Positions 1 to 6,595 of a stretch of DNA of 64,000 bases are shown here, in pieces; within the stretch, counting starts at the first letter, position 1, and each line of letters starts with the position of its first letter. The stretch covers positions 62,001 to 126,000 of the forward strand of contig NZ_CP033929.1 in assembly GCF_003815915.1 (NCBI RefSeq). Direction: 5' to 3'. Both the position numbers and the translations under genes were made by a program. The notes under the pieces were generated by a model that saw nothing but the letters and a program-made list of their open reading frames with translations, did no database searches and was not told the origin of the DNA. This DNA comes from Chryseobacterium indoltheticum. GTDB taxonomy: Bacteria > Bacteroidota > Bacteroidia > Flavobacteriales > Weeksellaceae.

Positions 1-444
1 TCCGGGAAAGAATTGCGTCAAATGATCGGAAAGCTTTATTTTTCCGGCCTCGATTAATTTCATCATTGCCATTGCTGTCATGGTTTTTGAAACGGAAGCA
101 ACATGCAACGGCGTATTTTTGTTTATAGGATTTTGATTGCCCTCTCGTGCAAAACCTCTGTAATTTTCATATAAAATCTGATCTCCTTGTGCTACCAAAA
201 AGCTTCCACTCAAATTACCTCTTTCCCAAACCTTTTTATAATATTGGTCGATATAATTTACCGCATAATCTTTATCTACAAGACTAAAATCTCCGGAAGC
301 AAACACTTTGGTTAAATCTACATTTCCGTAATTGGGAAGATTGGTCGTAGATTCTGCTGCTTCAGAATTTTTTTCAGATTTATTTTTACAGGAAAACAGG
401 AATAAAAATAGAGTAGTGATAAATACAAGGTTTAACTTCTTCAT
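1..444 (-). CDS. Serine hydrolase, beta-lactamase-like lipoprotein (partial, C-terminus cut off)
   Basis: This is the first 148 codons of a gene that runs off the left edge of the window. The product starts MKKLNLVFITTLFLFLFSC, a lipoprotein signal peptide with a lipobox ending in Cys19, so it should be a membrane-anchored lipoprotein. After a low-complexity Lys/Ser/Glu linker comes the start of a beta-lactamase/penicillin-binding-protein fold: a stretch with GSFLVAQGDQILYENYRGFA, then HVASVSKTMTAMAMMKL, in which SVSK is the SxxK motif that supplies the catalytic serine. The family (Pfam Beta-lactamase, class C-like) includes esterases, D-aminopeptidases and penicillin-binding proteins. The substrate cannot be told, since the YxN and HxG/KTG motifs lie outside the window. 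Start ATG is at 444-442. Confidence 0.85.
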   Translation of the reverse strand, partial: MKKLNLVFITTLFLFLFSCKNKSEKNSEAAESTTNLPNYGNVDLTKVFASGDFSLVDKDYAVNYIDQYYKKVWERGNLSGSFLVAQGDQILYENYRGFAREGNQNPINKNTPLHVASVSKTMTAMAMMKLIEAGKIKLSDHLTQFFPG

Positions 445-572
445 GAGCTCAAAAAAATGAACGGCAATTTAACAAAACTCTATTCAAATATGAAAAGGCC
501 GTTATCAATTATGAATTATTTAACACAAAATTTCACACCCCAAAAGAGTAATCTAATTTGCTGATTTTTAAA

Positions 573-1523
573 CTAGCCAAACGATGCTATAATTTTATCT
601 ACAATCACCTGCGCCAGCTTTTCCTTGCTTTGATGCGTCCAGCCTGCGATATGAGGGGTCACGATTACTTTTTCTGAGTCTAAAAGATATTGCAGATCTT
701 CATTTTCTCTTGTACTGAGCGAAGTCGAAGTATCTAATTTTTCAAAAGATGCCTTCTCATATTCTAAAACATCAAGACATGCACCTTTTACCTTTCCTGA
801 CTTCACCGCTTCAACTAAATATTTCGTTTCTACATTTTTTCCTCTTGCCGTATTCACAAAATAGAACTCATTTTTCATTTCATTAATAAAAGTTGAGTCA
901 ATTAAATAATGAGTTTCATTTGTCATGGGAATATGTAAGCTTAAAACTTCTGCTTTTTGTTTTAGCTCTTCCAAAGAAACCTGCGTTGCAAATTCATCTG
1001 AAAGACCCGGAAGAATATCATGAAAAATTACCTTACAGCCGAAACCCGAAAGTCTTTTTGCGGTAGCTTTTCCCATATTTCCATAACCTATAAGACCCAC
1101 TGTTTTCCCCAACAATTCATCACCACGGTTTTCTTCACGCAGCCAAATTCCTTTTTTTACTTCATTTGAAGCGATGAAAAGACGGTTCATTAGAATCAAT
1201 AACATTCCCACCACATGCTCGGCAACAGAATCTCTGTTTCCTTCTGGAGAATTAATCAATTGAATTCCCAATTTTTCAGCAACAGGAATATCAATATTTT
1301 CCATGCCCGCTCCTACTCTTGCAATGAATTTTAGGTGAGTTGCTTTTTCTAAAAAGTTTTGATCTAAAGGAATTCTGCTTCGAATAATTACCCCATCGTA
1401 ATTGTGAATTTTATCACAAACCTCATCATACGAAGACGTAAAATCTTCTTCTAAAATAAAGTTTTTAGCTAAAAGCTGTTCGGTAATAAGGGGATGGTTT
1501 TTATCTAAAAGAAGGATTTTCAT
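573..1523 (-). CDS. D-isomer-specific 2-hydroxyacid dehydrogenase
   Basis: A 316-residue NAD(P)-dependent dehydrogenase of the D-2-hydroxyacid family (phosphoglycerate dehydrogenase, lactate dehydrogenase and glyoxylate reductase relatives). The N-terminal substrate-binding half spans about residues 1-100. The Rossmann nucleotide site GYGNMG is at 146-151. The active-site Arg is Arg227 in NTARG and the catalytic His is His291 in PHIAGW; an active-site Glu lies around 254-256. There is no ACT domain, so it is not the long serine-regulated SerA. Residues about 264-276 (DTSTSLSTRENED) form an odd Ser/Thr-rich insertion just before the last strand-helix unit; its DNA looks like an interspersed repeat (see findings). 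It is transcribed alone, with a good promoter in front. The exact substrate is unknown; a 3-phosphoglycerate role is possible. Confidence 0.88.
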   Translation of the reverse strand: MKILLLDKNHPLITEQLLAKNFILEEDFTSSYDEVCDKIHNYDGVIIRSRIPLDQNFLEKATHLKFIARVGAGMENIDIPVAEKLGIQLINSPEGNRDSVAEHVVGMLLILMNRLFIASNEVKKGIWLREENRGDELLGKTVGLIGYGNMGKATAKRLSGFGCKVIFHDILPGLSDEFATQVSLEELKQKAEVLSLHIPMTNETHYLIDSTFINEMKNEFYFVNTARGKNVETKYLVEAVKSGKVKGACLDVLEYEKASFEKLDTSTSLSTRENEDLQYLLDSEKVIVTPHIAGWTHQSKEKLAQVIVDKIIASFG

Positions 1524-1550
1524 AGCTTAAACACTTAGAATCAAAAAAAT

Positions 1551-1602
1551 AAATGCTTTTAATTTTGCAGAGGCATTACACTCAACAAAATTAAAAGCAT
1601 TT
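1551..1602. repeat. Perfect 17-bp inverted repeat, possible terminator or operator
   Basis: AAATGCTTTTAATTTTG (1551-1567) is mirrored exactly by CAAAATTAAAAGCATTT (1586-1602) with an 18-base loop. It lies between the end of the thioesterase gene (1617) and the dehydrogenase start (1523). It could end minus-strand transcription of the thioesterase, act as an operator for the dehydrogenase, or both. It is AT-rich and has no clean uridine tract, so terminator function is uncertain. Confidence 0.55.
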
Positions 1603-1616
1603 AAGATATAAAACAA
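1586..1616 (-). promoter_or_regulatory. Bacteroidota-type promoter for the 2-hydroxyacid dehydrogenase gene
   Basis: On the minus strand a TTG (1616-1614) is followed after 20 bases by TAATTTTG (1593-1586). This fits the Bacteroidota housekeeping pattern TTG-N17-23-TANNTTTG. Transcription would begin near 1580, giving a leader of about 57 bases before the ATG at 1523. The -7 box sits in one arm of a perfect 17-bp inverted repeat. Confidence 0.6.
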
Positions 1617-2156
1617 TTATTTATCCGTTTCTGGTTGTGGCTGTTCCTGGAACAATTTTTTAAGCTCCACAGAATCCGAAGGTTTCATTCTTCCGGAAAG
1701 AATTAAAGAAAGTTCTTTTCTTCTCAATGCTGCAGCATAACGTTCTTTTTCAACGTCAGTTTCCGGCTCCATATCTGGAATTGGAATCGGTCTGTTGAAT
1801 TCATCAACCGCCACAAAAGTGTAAATACCTTTATTGGTCTGAATCTTTTTATGATTAATCGGATCGTCTAACCAAACATCTACATAAATCTCCATCGATG
1901 TAGAAAATGCACGAGAAACTTTAGATTCCATTACAACAATACCTCCTTCCGGAATCGGGTGGTCGAATGAAACATGGTTTACAGAAGCTGTCACCACTCT
2001 TCTTTCGCAATGTCTGGTTGCCGAAATGGAAGCACAACGATCCATTCTTGCCAACAACTCACCTCCAAAAAGATTTCTAAGTTGGTTGGTATCATTGGGA
2101 AGTACGATATTGGTCATTATCGTCAAAGATTCTGACGCTTTTTTTATTTTTGCCAT
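1617..2156 (-). CDS. Acyl-CoA thioesterase, hotdog fold
   Basis: A 179-residue single-domain thioesterase of the hotdog family, similar to YciA/BFIT-type acyl-CoA hydrolases, which release free fatty acid and CoA in the cytoplasm. The core is visible: NDTNQLRNLFGGELLARMD forms the first strand and central helix with the conserved Asn and Asp/Glu region. HVSFDHPIPEGGIVVMESKV and FSTSMEIYVDVW follow as the strands of the hotdog sheet. The last 40 residues are charged and probably disordered. Its start overlaps the end of the upstream HU-like gene by 13 bases (2144-2156), so the two are co-transcribed and possibly translationally coupled. Chain-length preference cannot be read from the sequence. 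Confidence 0.85.
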   Translation of the reverse strand: MAKIKKASESLTIMTNIVLPNDTNQLRNLFGGELLARMDRCASISATRHCERRVVTASVNHVSFDHPIPEGGIVVMESKVSRAFSTSMEIYVDVWLDDPINHKKIQTNKGIYTFVAVDEFNRPIPIPDMEPETDVEKERYAAALRRKELSLILSGRMKPSDSVELKKLFQEQPQPETDK

Positions 2157-2908
2157 TTTTTTGATTTACTTTTATTGGAATTGGGTTTCCAAGTTTTTGC
2201 AGCCTGTTTTATTGAATCTTTTCTTAAAGAATCCGCTTTAAAAGCTTTTACAGAATCTGCTCTTTTTATCTGCGCCGAATCTATTTTTACCGGCATTTTC
2301 TTTTCAATTCTCTTCGTTTTGGTTTGCACCGAAACATCATCAAAAGATTTTTTCCCGAAGAGAAGTTCCTGTTGAGTATATCCTACATACAATATCCCCA
2401 AAACCGGAATGATGAAAAGGAAAATCCAAAGAATAGATTTATTAAACTTGTAATCTTTTTCTTTGTTTACAGGGCTCTCGAAAGATTCTCCTTCGTTGAT
2501 ATCAGAAAAACGAATTTCTTCCAAACCATAAAAATCCGGATGATCAGATTCCAGGCGATTTCCTTTGAAATGGAGCTGGCCGTCTTCAATAAAAACAGTT
2601 CCTAAATTCTGAATCTCCAAAACCTGCTCGGCCTGAAGTTTTTTCTTCCAAAAATCTGTCTGAATCTGCAATTCATTCTCAGCAGCTTCTTTTGAAATTG
2701 CTTTTTTATTGCTGATAAATCCTATCAAATCGTCAGATAAAACCTGATAATCAGAATGGAATGCTATTTTTGAAGAAGGAGGAAGAATACTTCCGTTTTC
2801 TGAGTTGATGACCGCTTTAGAATTTTCCAGAGAAAATACACCAAACTTTGGAACGGTAACGGTTCCAAATTGCTTCAGATAGTCTAAAATGTAAGCTGAA
2901 ATATTCAT
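2144..2908 (-). CDS. HU-CCDC81-like protein with one transmembrane segment
   Basis: A 254-residue protein. Residues about 1-55 and 56-115 resemble the paired HU-like domains seen at the N-terminus of Bacteroidota proteins related to CCDC81. These are IHF/HU-type folds presumed to act in the cytoplasm near the membrane. A single transmembrane helix spans about residues 158-178 (ILWIFLFIIPVLGILYVGYT). The C-terminal 70 residues are Lys/Ser/Asp-rich and outside the cytoplasm. Larger family members end in a SPOR peptidoglycan-binding domain; none is visible here, so this is a short version. That architecture suggests a link between DNA or a cytoskeletal partner and the envelope, but no function is proven. 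First gene of a two-gene unit with the thioesterase. Confidence 0.7.
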   Translation of the reverse strand: MNISAYILDYLKQFGTVTVPKFGVFSLENSKAVINSENGSILPPSSKIAFHSDYQVLSDDLIGFISNKKAISKEAAENELQIQTDFWKKKLQAEQVLEIQNLGTVFIEDGQLHFKGNRLESDHPDFYGLEEIRFSDINEGESFESPVNKEKDYKFNKSILWIFLFIIPVLGILYVGYTQQELLFGKKSFDDVSVQTKTKRIEKKMPVKIDSAQIKRADSVKAFKADSLRKDSIKQAAKTWKPNSNKSKSKKWQK

Positions 2909-2996
2909 TTGGTGGCAAATTTATGACTTTTTCATGACTTTTTGAGAGATTTATTTATAATGTATAATAAGCAATAAGTTAAAAATTAAAACTAAA

Positions 2997-3018
2997 AAAG
3001 ACTGCCGAAGCAGTCTTT
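2997..3018 (-). terminator. Rho-independent terminator of the TonB receptor gene
   Basis: A perfect 9-bp stem, AAAGACTGC paired with GCAGTCTTT, closes a CGAA tetraloop. Read on the minus strand the stem is followed by a run of T, as expected downstream of the receptor gene that ends at 3077. Confidence 0.85.
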
Positions 3019-3076
3019 AAAAATTTAATCTGAACTAACTTGAAATATAATGATATGAAATGGTGTTGAATTTTAA

Positions 3077-5209
3077 TTATTGGATTTTCCAGCTGATTCC
3101 GAACATGAAGTTGGTTCCTGCCTGAGAAAAATAAACAGGACCATTGTAAACGTAACCGTTGTTTACATATTTCTGATTAAAAATATTATTAACCAAAAGC
3201 TTTAAGGCAACCTCATGTTTTGCAATTTTAAAGTCGTATTGTGCATTAAAATCTGTAAGTAAATAATCATCAAGCTGTAAATTCTGGGTTTCTGTATTAT
3301 CTAAATATTGCTTTCCAACAAACTGATTCATTAAAGCAAGCTGGAAATTTTTTGTCGGGTTAAATTTCAGGCTAAGATTGGCAATCAAATTGGGTGAAAA
3401 AGAAATTTCTGTATTCCCAAGCTCGGTAATTTCTTTTTTATTTTTAATTCTGAAATCAAGATTTCTGTTTTGGCTTACACTTACGTTTCCAGAAATCTCC
3501 CATTGTTTTGAAAGTTTTGCCAAAGCTCCAATTTCTAAACCTCTTCTGTAACTTTTCCCGGAATTGGTTCTGATAAACTCTCCGATATTACTGATCTGAC
3601 CGTTTAAAACCAACTGATTCAGGTAATACATATAATAAAGATTGGCTGTAAAAGCGACTTTTCCAAATTGCTTTTCAATTCCTGCTTCAAAATCATGTAG
3701 TTTTTCTGATTTCACATCATTGTTTGATATTAGATCATCACGATTGGGCTCGCGTTGCGCATGAGCATAAGAGAAGAAAACTTTTCCGTTTCCTAGTTTA
3801 TAATTAACTCCCGCTTTTGGATTAAAAAATAGCCAGTTTTTATTAAGATTAGCGCCTTCTCCATCACCTTCCATTAATATCTTTGTATCATAATCAATAT
3901 TTCTCAACTGAAGATCTCCAAAGAATTCAAAATCATTCACTTTGATTAATGCTTTGGCAAAAGCTGCAACTTCAGTTTTCACCGAACGATTACGGTAATA
4001 TTCATATTCATCAATATTTGGAAAATACACTCCGGTAACATTCCCATAATGTCTTCCGTAATACTGATTTCCAACCAATCCGAAATTCAAATCTAGATTT
4101 TCAAATTTCCCATACAAAGTAGAAACCAAGCCATAAAAATCATTATTCAACCATTTTTTTCTGATAAAATCGGTTTGATCTACAGGAGCTCCATTCAATT
4201 CGAATACCGGAAGATTGTAATTGGAATAATGTGTTGCTTCCTCATCTTCTTCGTTTACTCTTACGTAATTCTCATAAAACCCTCTTCCTTTAGTATAATG
4301 AAGAGTCGTTTCAAGATTCCAGCGTTCGTTGATGTTTTGTTCCCATAAAAACTGATAATGATTTTGTCTGTAATTATCGGTTTCGTTATCATAAAATTTT
4401 TCCTCGCCTGTAAAAAGATCTGTGTACTGACCAGAATAGTTCAGTTTAGGAGTTGTTTCCCAGGTTTGCCTGTCGATTCCGTTCCAAGCCTGATACGTTT
4501 TTTCTTTTCCTCCAAAAGCCATCAAGCGAAGTTTTGTTTTTCCTTCTTCAAATAAGGCTGTGAAATTGTAAGAATTTAAATCTGAAAAAGCTCTGTCTAT
4601 ATACCCATCAGAGTGAATATATGAATATCTTCCCATCACAGAAAGACGGTCTTTCCAAAATTTACCGGAACCTACTTCAGCTGAATATTTGTAGGTATTA
4701 AACGATCCGTAACTGTCATCTGTTTTAATATAAAACTTTTCTTCCGGTTCCTTAGAAATCACATTGATACTTGCTCCAAAGGCAGAAACCCCGTTATTGG
4801 AAGTCCCCACACCCCTTTGAATCACGATTTGTGAAGCCGAGCTGGTAAGATCCGGAACATTCACGAAGAAAGTTCCCTGACTTTCGGAATCGTTGAACGG
4901 AACACCATTCATCATCACATTAATCCCTCTTCCTGCAACTCCACGAATTCTAAATCCGGTGTAGCCGACTCCGTTTCCGGCATCAGAAGTGGAAATAATA
5001 GAAGTTTGATTTTTCAAAAGAATAGGAAGATCCTGCCCGAGATTTCGTCCGTCAAGATCTTTCTGAACATTGATAATTTCTTTGGCAACGGGAAGTCTTC
5101 TGGTAAAGTTGACGGCTTCAATTTCTCTGATTTTCAGAGAATCATTATTGAGAGTTTGAGCAAAACTCAATGAACTTGCGGTAAGTCCTAAAAAAAATAA
5201 TCCTTTCAT
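3077..5209 (-). CDS. TonB-dependent receptor under TPP riboswitch control (candidate thiamine uptake)
   Basis: A 710-residue outer-membrane gated channel. I place the start at the ATG at 5209 because it gives a clean signal peptide, MKGLFFLGLTASSLSFAQ; a longer reading from 5266 adds 19 residues that would spoil it. The plug domain (about residues 30-160) is recognisable by FRIRGVAGRGINVMMNGVPF and QIVIQRGVGTSNNGVSAFGA. The rest is a 22-strand barrel ending in an aromatic C-terminal residue region (MFGISWKIQ). A TPP riboswitch lies about 130 bases upstream on the same strand, and no other gene intervenes. TPP-regulated TonB receptors are known in Bacteroidota as probable thiamine importers; the substrate here is inferred from that context only. 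A strong terminator follows, so it is monocistronic. Confidence 0.88.
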   Translation of the reverse strand: MKGLFFLGLTASSLSFAQTLNNDSLKIREIEAVNFTRRLPVAKEIINVQKDLDGRNLGQDLPILLKNQTSIISTSDAGNGVGYTGFRIRGVAGRGINVMMNGVPFNDSESQGTFFVNVPDLTSSASQIVIQRGVGTSNNGVSAFGASINVISKEPEEKFYIKTDDSYGSFNTYKYSAEVGSGKFWKDRLSVMGRYSYIHSDGYIDRAFSDLNSYNFTALFEEGKTKLRLMAFGGKEKTYQAWNGIDRQTWETTPKLNYSGQYTDLFTGEEKFYDNETDNYRQNHYQFLWEQNINERWNLETTLHYTKGRGFYENYVRVNEEDEEATHYSNYNLPVFELNGAPVDQTDFIRKKWLNNDFYGLVSTLYGKFENLDLNFGLVGNQYYGRHYGNVTGVYFPNIDEYEYYRNRSVKTEVAAFAKALIKVNDFEFFGDLQLRNIDYDTKILMEGDGEGANLNKNWLFFNPKAGVNYKLGNGKVFFSYAHAQREPNRDDLISNNDVKSEKLHDFEAGIEKQFGKVAFTANLYYMYYLNQLVLNGQISNIGEFIRTNSGKSYRRGLEIGALAKLSKQWEISGNVSVSQNRNLDFRIKNKKEITELGNTEISFSPNLIANLSLKFNPTKNFQLALMNQFVGKQYLDNTETQNLQLDDYLLTDFNAQYDFKIAKHEVALKLLVNNIFNQKYVNNGYVYNGPVYFSQAGTNFMFGISWKIQ

Positions 5210-5256
5210 TCTTATAAATTTTAAAAATTTAATGGAATAAAAGGGGCGATTAAAGT

Positions 5257-5329
5257 AATGTAACAATTTACTAATTTACCAGTCTAGCAATGCAATTGGT
5301 ATATTGTTATATTGCTACGTTGTTACATT
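5257..5329. repeat. Palindromic octamer-rich repeat in the receptor leader
   Basis: AATGTAACAA (5257-5266) is mirrored by TTGTTACATT (5320-5329). The right half is built of imperfect 8-base units of the ATTGTTAC type. A related element lies at about 48805-48855. It sits between the TPP aptamer and the start codon, so it is transcribed and could affect the riboswitch expression platform. Confidence 0.55.
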
Positions 5330-5337
5330 TTCAAATT

Positions 5338-5410
5338 TCCCTAAACAGCATTACCCGTTCCAGGTTCATTGGGTATAATCTCAGCCCCGACTAGAGCACC
5401 CCTTTATTTC
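5338..5410 (-). promoter_or_regulatory. TPP riboswitch (THI element) upstream of the TonB receptor
   Basis: Read on the minus strand the element contains the hallmark pieces of the thiamine pyrophosphate aptamer in order: GGGGTGCTC, GGCTGAGATTATACCC, GAACCTG, GGGTAATGC. These form the P2-P5 arms that clamp the pyrimidine and the pyrophosphate of TPP. High TPP normally shuts the downstream gene off. The distal end lacks a canonical AGCGTAGGGA, but the core is intact. Confidence 0.92.
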
Positions 5411-5478
5411 AGCGGCAAAATTACTAAAAATATGTGAATTAAAAATATTTTGATTTAGGATTTAATTTCACACTAAAA

Positions 5479-6246
5479 CTAATAAGATCGGTTGTAAGAA
5501 TCTATATAATAATAGTTCTTGTCATCTTTTGTGACTTCAAACATTTTACCCAATTTCCAGCTGTAATTTCTTTTTATATCTGAATACTCAAATGGAATAA
5601 TGATTTTGTTATTAACATCAATCACACCAAATTTATCGTTATACGTGGCTATGATCATAGGATTCGACGCATCGTCACCCTCCAAAATGTAAAGATACTG
5701 GTAACTTGGATAAATGGTAAACTGATTGCGGTCTGATGGATTTTTAAACTTCGAATCTTCGATAATTCCATACTTTCCACTAAGAATATAAGCATGAAAC
5801 AATGCTTTTTTCAATTCTTGCTGGCATCTTCCCAGATCATTACTGTTATATTGGTAAACTCTTTTTCCTGATTTATTAATTCTAAACGCAATACCGCCCT
5901 TTTCTACAGTAGCAAAATCTCCGCTTCCGAACTTTTTAACTTTCTCGTTAGGCGAGTTTAAAAGATTACAATCTTCACCAAAAAACATCACCAAATCATA
6001 TTCAGGCTGAATTACAAATTTCCCTTTTTGATTGACAAACCCGGATTTTCCGTTCTTTTTTTGCGGAATCAGCAATGGCAACTCCTCATTAACTACTGGA
6101 AGTTTTGCTACAGTATTTTTAACAATATTTGATTTTACAGCTTTTTTAGATACACTTATATTGCTTTTTTTCAAAGGTTTAGATTGCGAAAAAGCAAAAA
6201 CAGAACATGTTATCAAAAAACCCAACTTCAATTTCCTTAAAATCAT
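5479..6246 (-). CDS. WG-repeat exported protein
   Basis: A 255-residue protein. The start at 6246 gives the signal peptide MILRKLKLGFLITCSVFAFS; an in-frame ATG seven codons upstream (6267) would put a charged tail before it. After a Lys-rich linker come WG/KWG-type repeats: GKSGFVNQKGKFVIQPEYD near residue 70 and KFGVIDVNNKIIIPFEYSDI near residue 210, with a degenerate unit GKYGIIEDSKF between them. Such repeats form beta-propeller-like surfaces and are presumed to bind protein or ligands; no enzymatic motif is seen. It lies upstream of the riboswitch-controlled receptor on the same strand but is separated by the riboswitch, so it is probably its own unit. Function unknown. Confidence 0.7.
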   Translation of the reverse strand: MILRKLKLGFLITCSVFAFSQSKPLKKSNISVSKKAVKSNIVKNTVAKLPVVNEELPLLIPQKKNGKSGFVNQKGKFVIQPEYDLVMFFGEDCNLLNSPNEKVKKFGSGDFATVEKGGIAFRINKSGKRVYQYNSNDLGRCQQELKKALFHAYILSGKYGIIEDSKFKNPSDRNQFTIYPSYQYLYILEGDDASNPMIIATYNDKFGVIDVNNKIIIPFEYSDIKRNYSWKLGKMFEVTKDDKNYYYIDSYNRSY

Positions 6247-6267
6247 TGTATGTTTATTTTGTGTCAA

Positions 6268-6595
6268 AAATAGAAAATATAAAATTCATATTTATAAAGA
6301 ATCTAAATAATTTCAACATTACAAAATAGTAAAATTTCGTAAATTTGGAAACATTTTCAAGTGTTTAATAACGGAAAACTAAATTTTGAAGATTTTTTTG
6401 ATAAATCTAAAAAAAATAACATCAGTTCTTATCTGTTAAATTTATATCAGAAAAGATTTTCAATAGACAGCTTCAATTTCCGATAACAAACTTAGAAAGA
6501 TTTACGAATAAATCGTAAAACAATTGAAAGTGATGCGTATTAGGAATCTCATTACATCCCGAAGGCGCATTTAAAATGAAAAGACTTCTAGAATT
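6268..6595. other. Intergenic region between the WG-repeat gene and acnB
   Basis: This 328-base gap carries the divergent promoters of the WG-repeat gene and acnB. A TAAATTTG box (6340-6347, plus strand) matches the Bacteroidota -7 element; no convincing TTG lies at the right distance upstream. Downstream of it is an open frame of 41 codons (6361-6486). The remaining 110 bases before the acnB ATG show no hairpin or other recognisable signal. Confidence 0.5.
6361..6486 (+). CDS. Possible 41-codon leader ORF before acnB (weak)
   Basis: A GTG-initiated reading frame of 41 codons, rich in Phe, Asn, Ser and Lys, begins 13 bases after a TAAATTTG -7 box and ends 109 bases before acnB. It has no visible ribosome-binding site, which is normal in this phylum, and no family I recognise. 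It may be chance in AT-rich DNA. Listed only because a promoter-like box is placed just in front of it. Confidence 0.15.
   Translation: MFNNGKLNFEDFFDKSKKNNISSYLLNLYQKRFSIDSFNFR

Noticed and set aside
5210..5266. Longer start of the TonB receptor at 5266
   Set aside because: It would add 19 residues (LHYFNRPFYSIKF...) before a perfect signal peptide and overlap the palindromic repeat.
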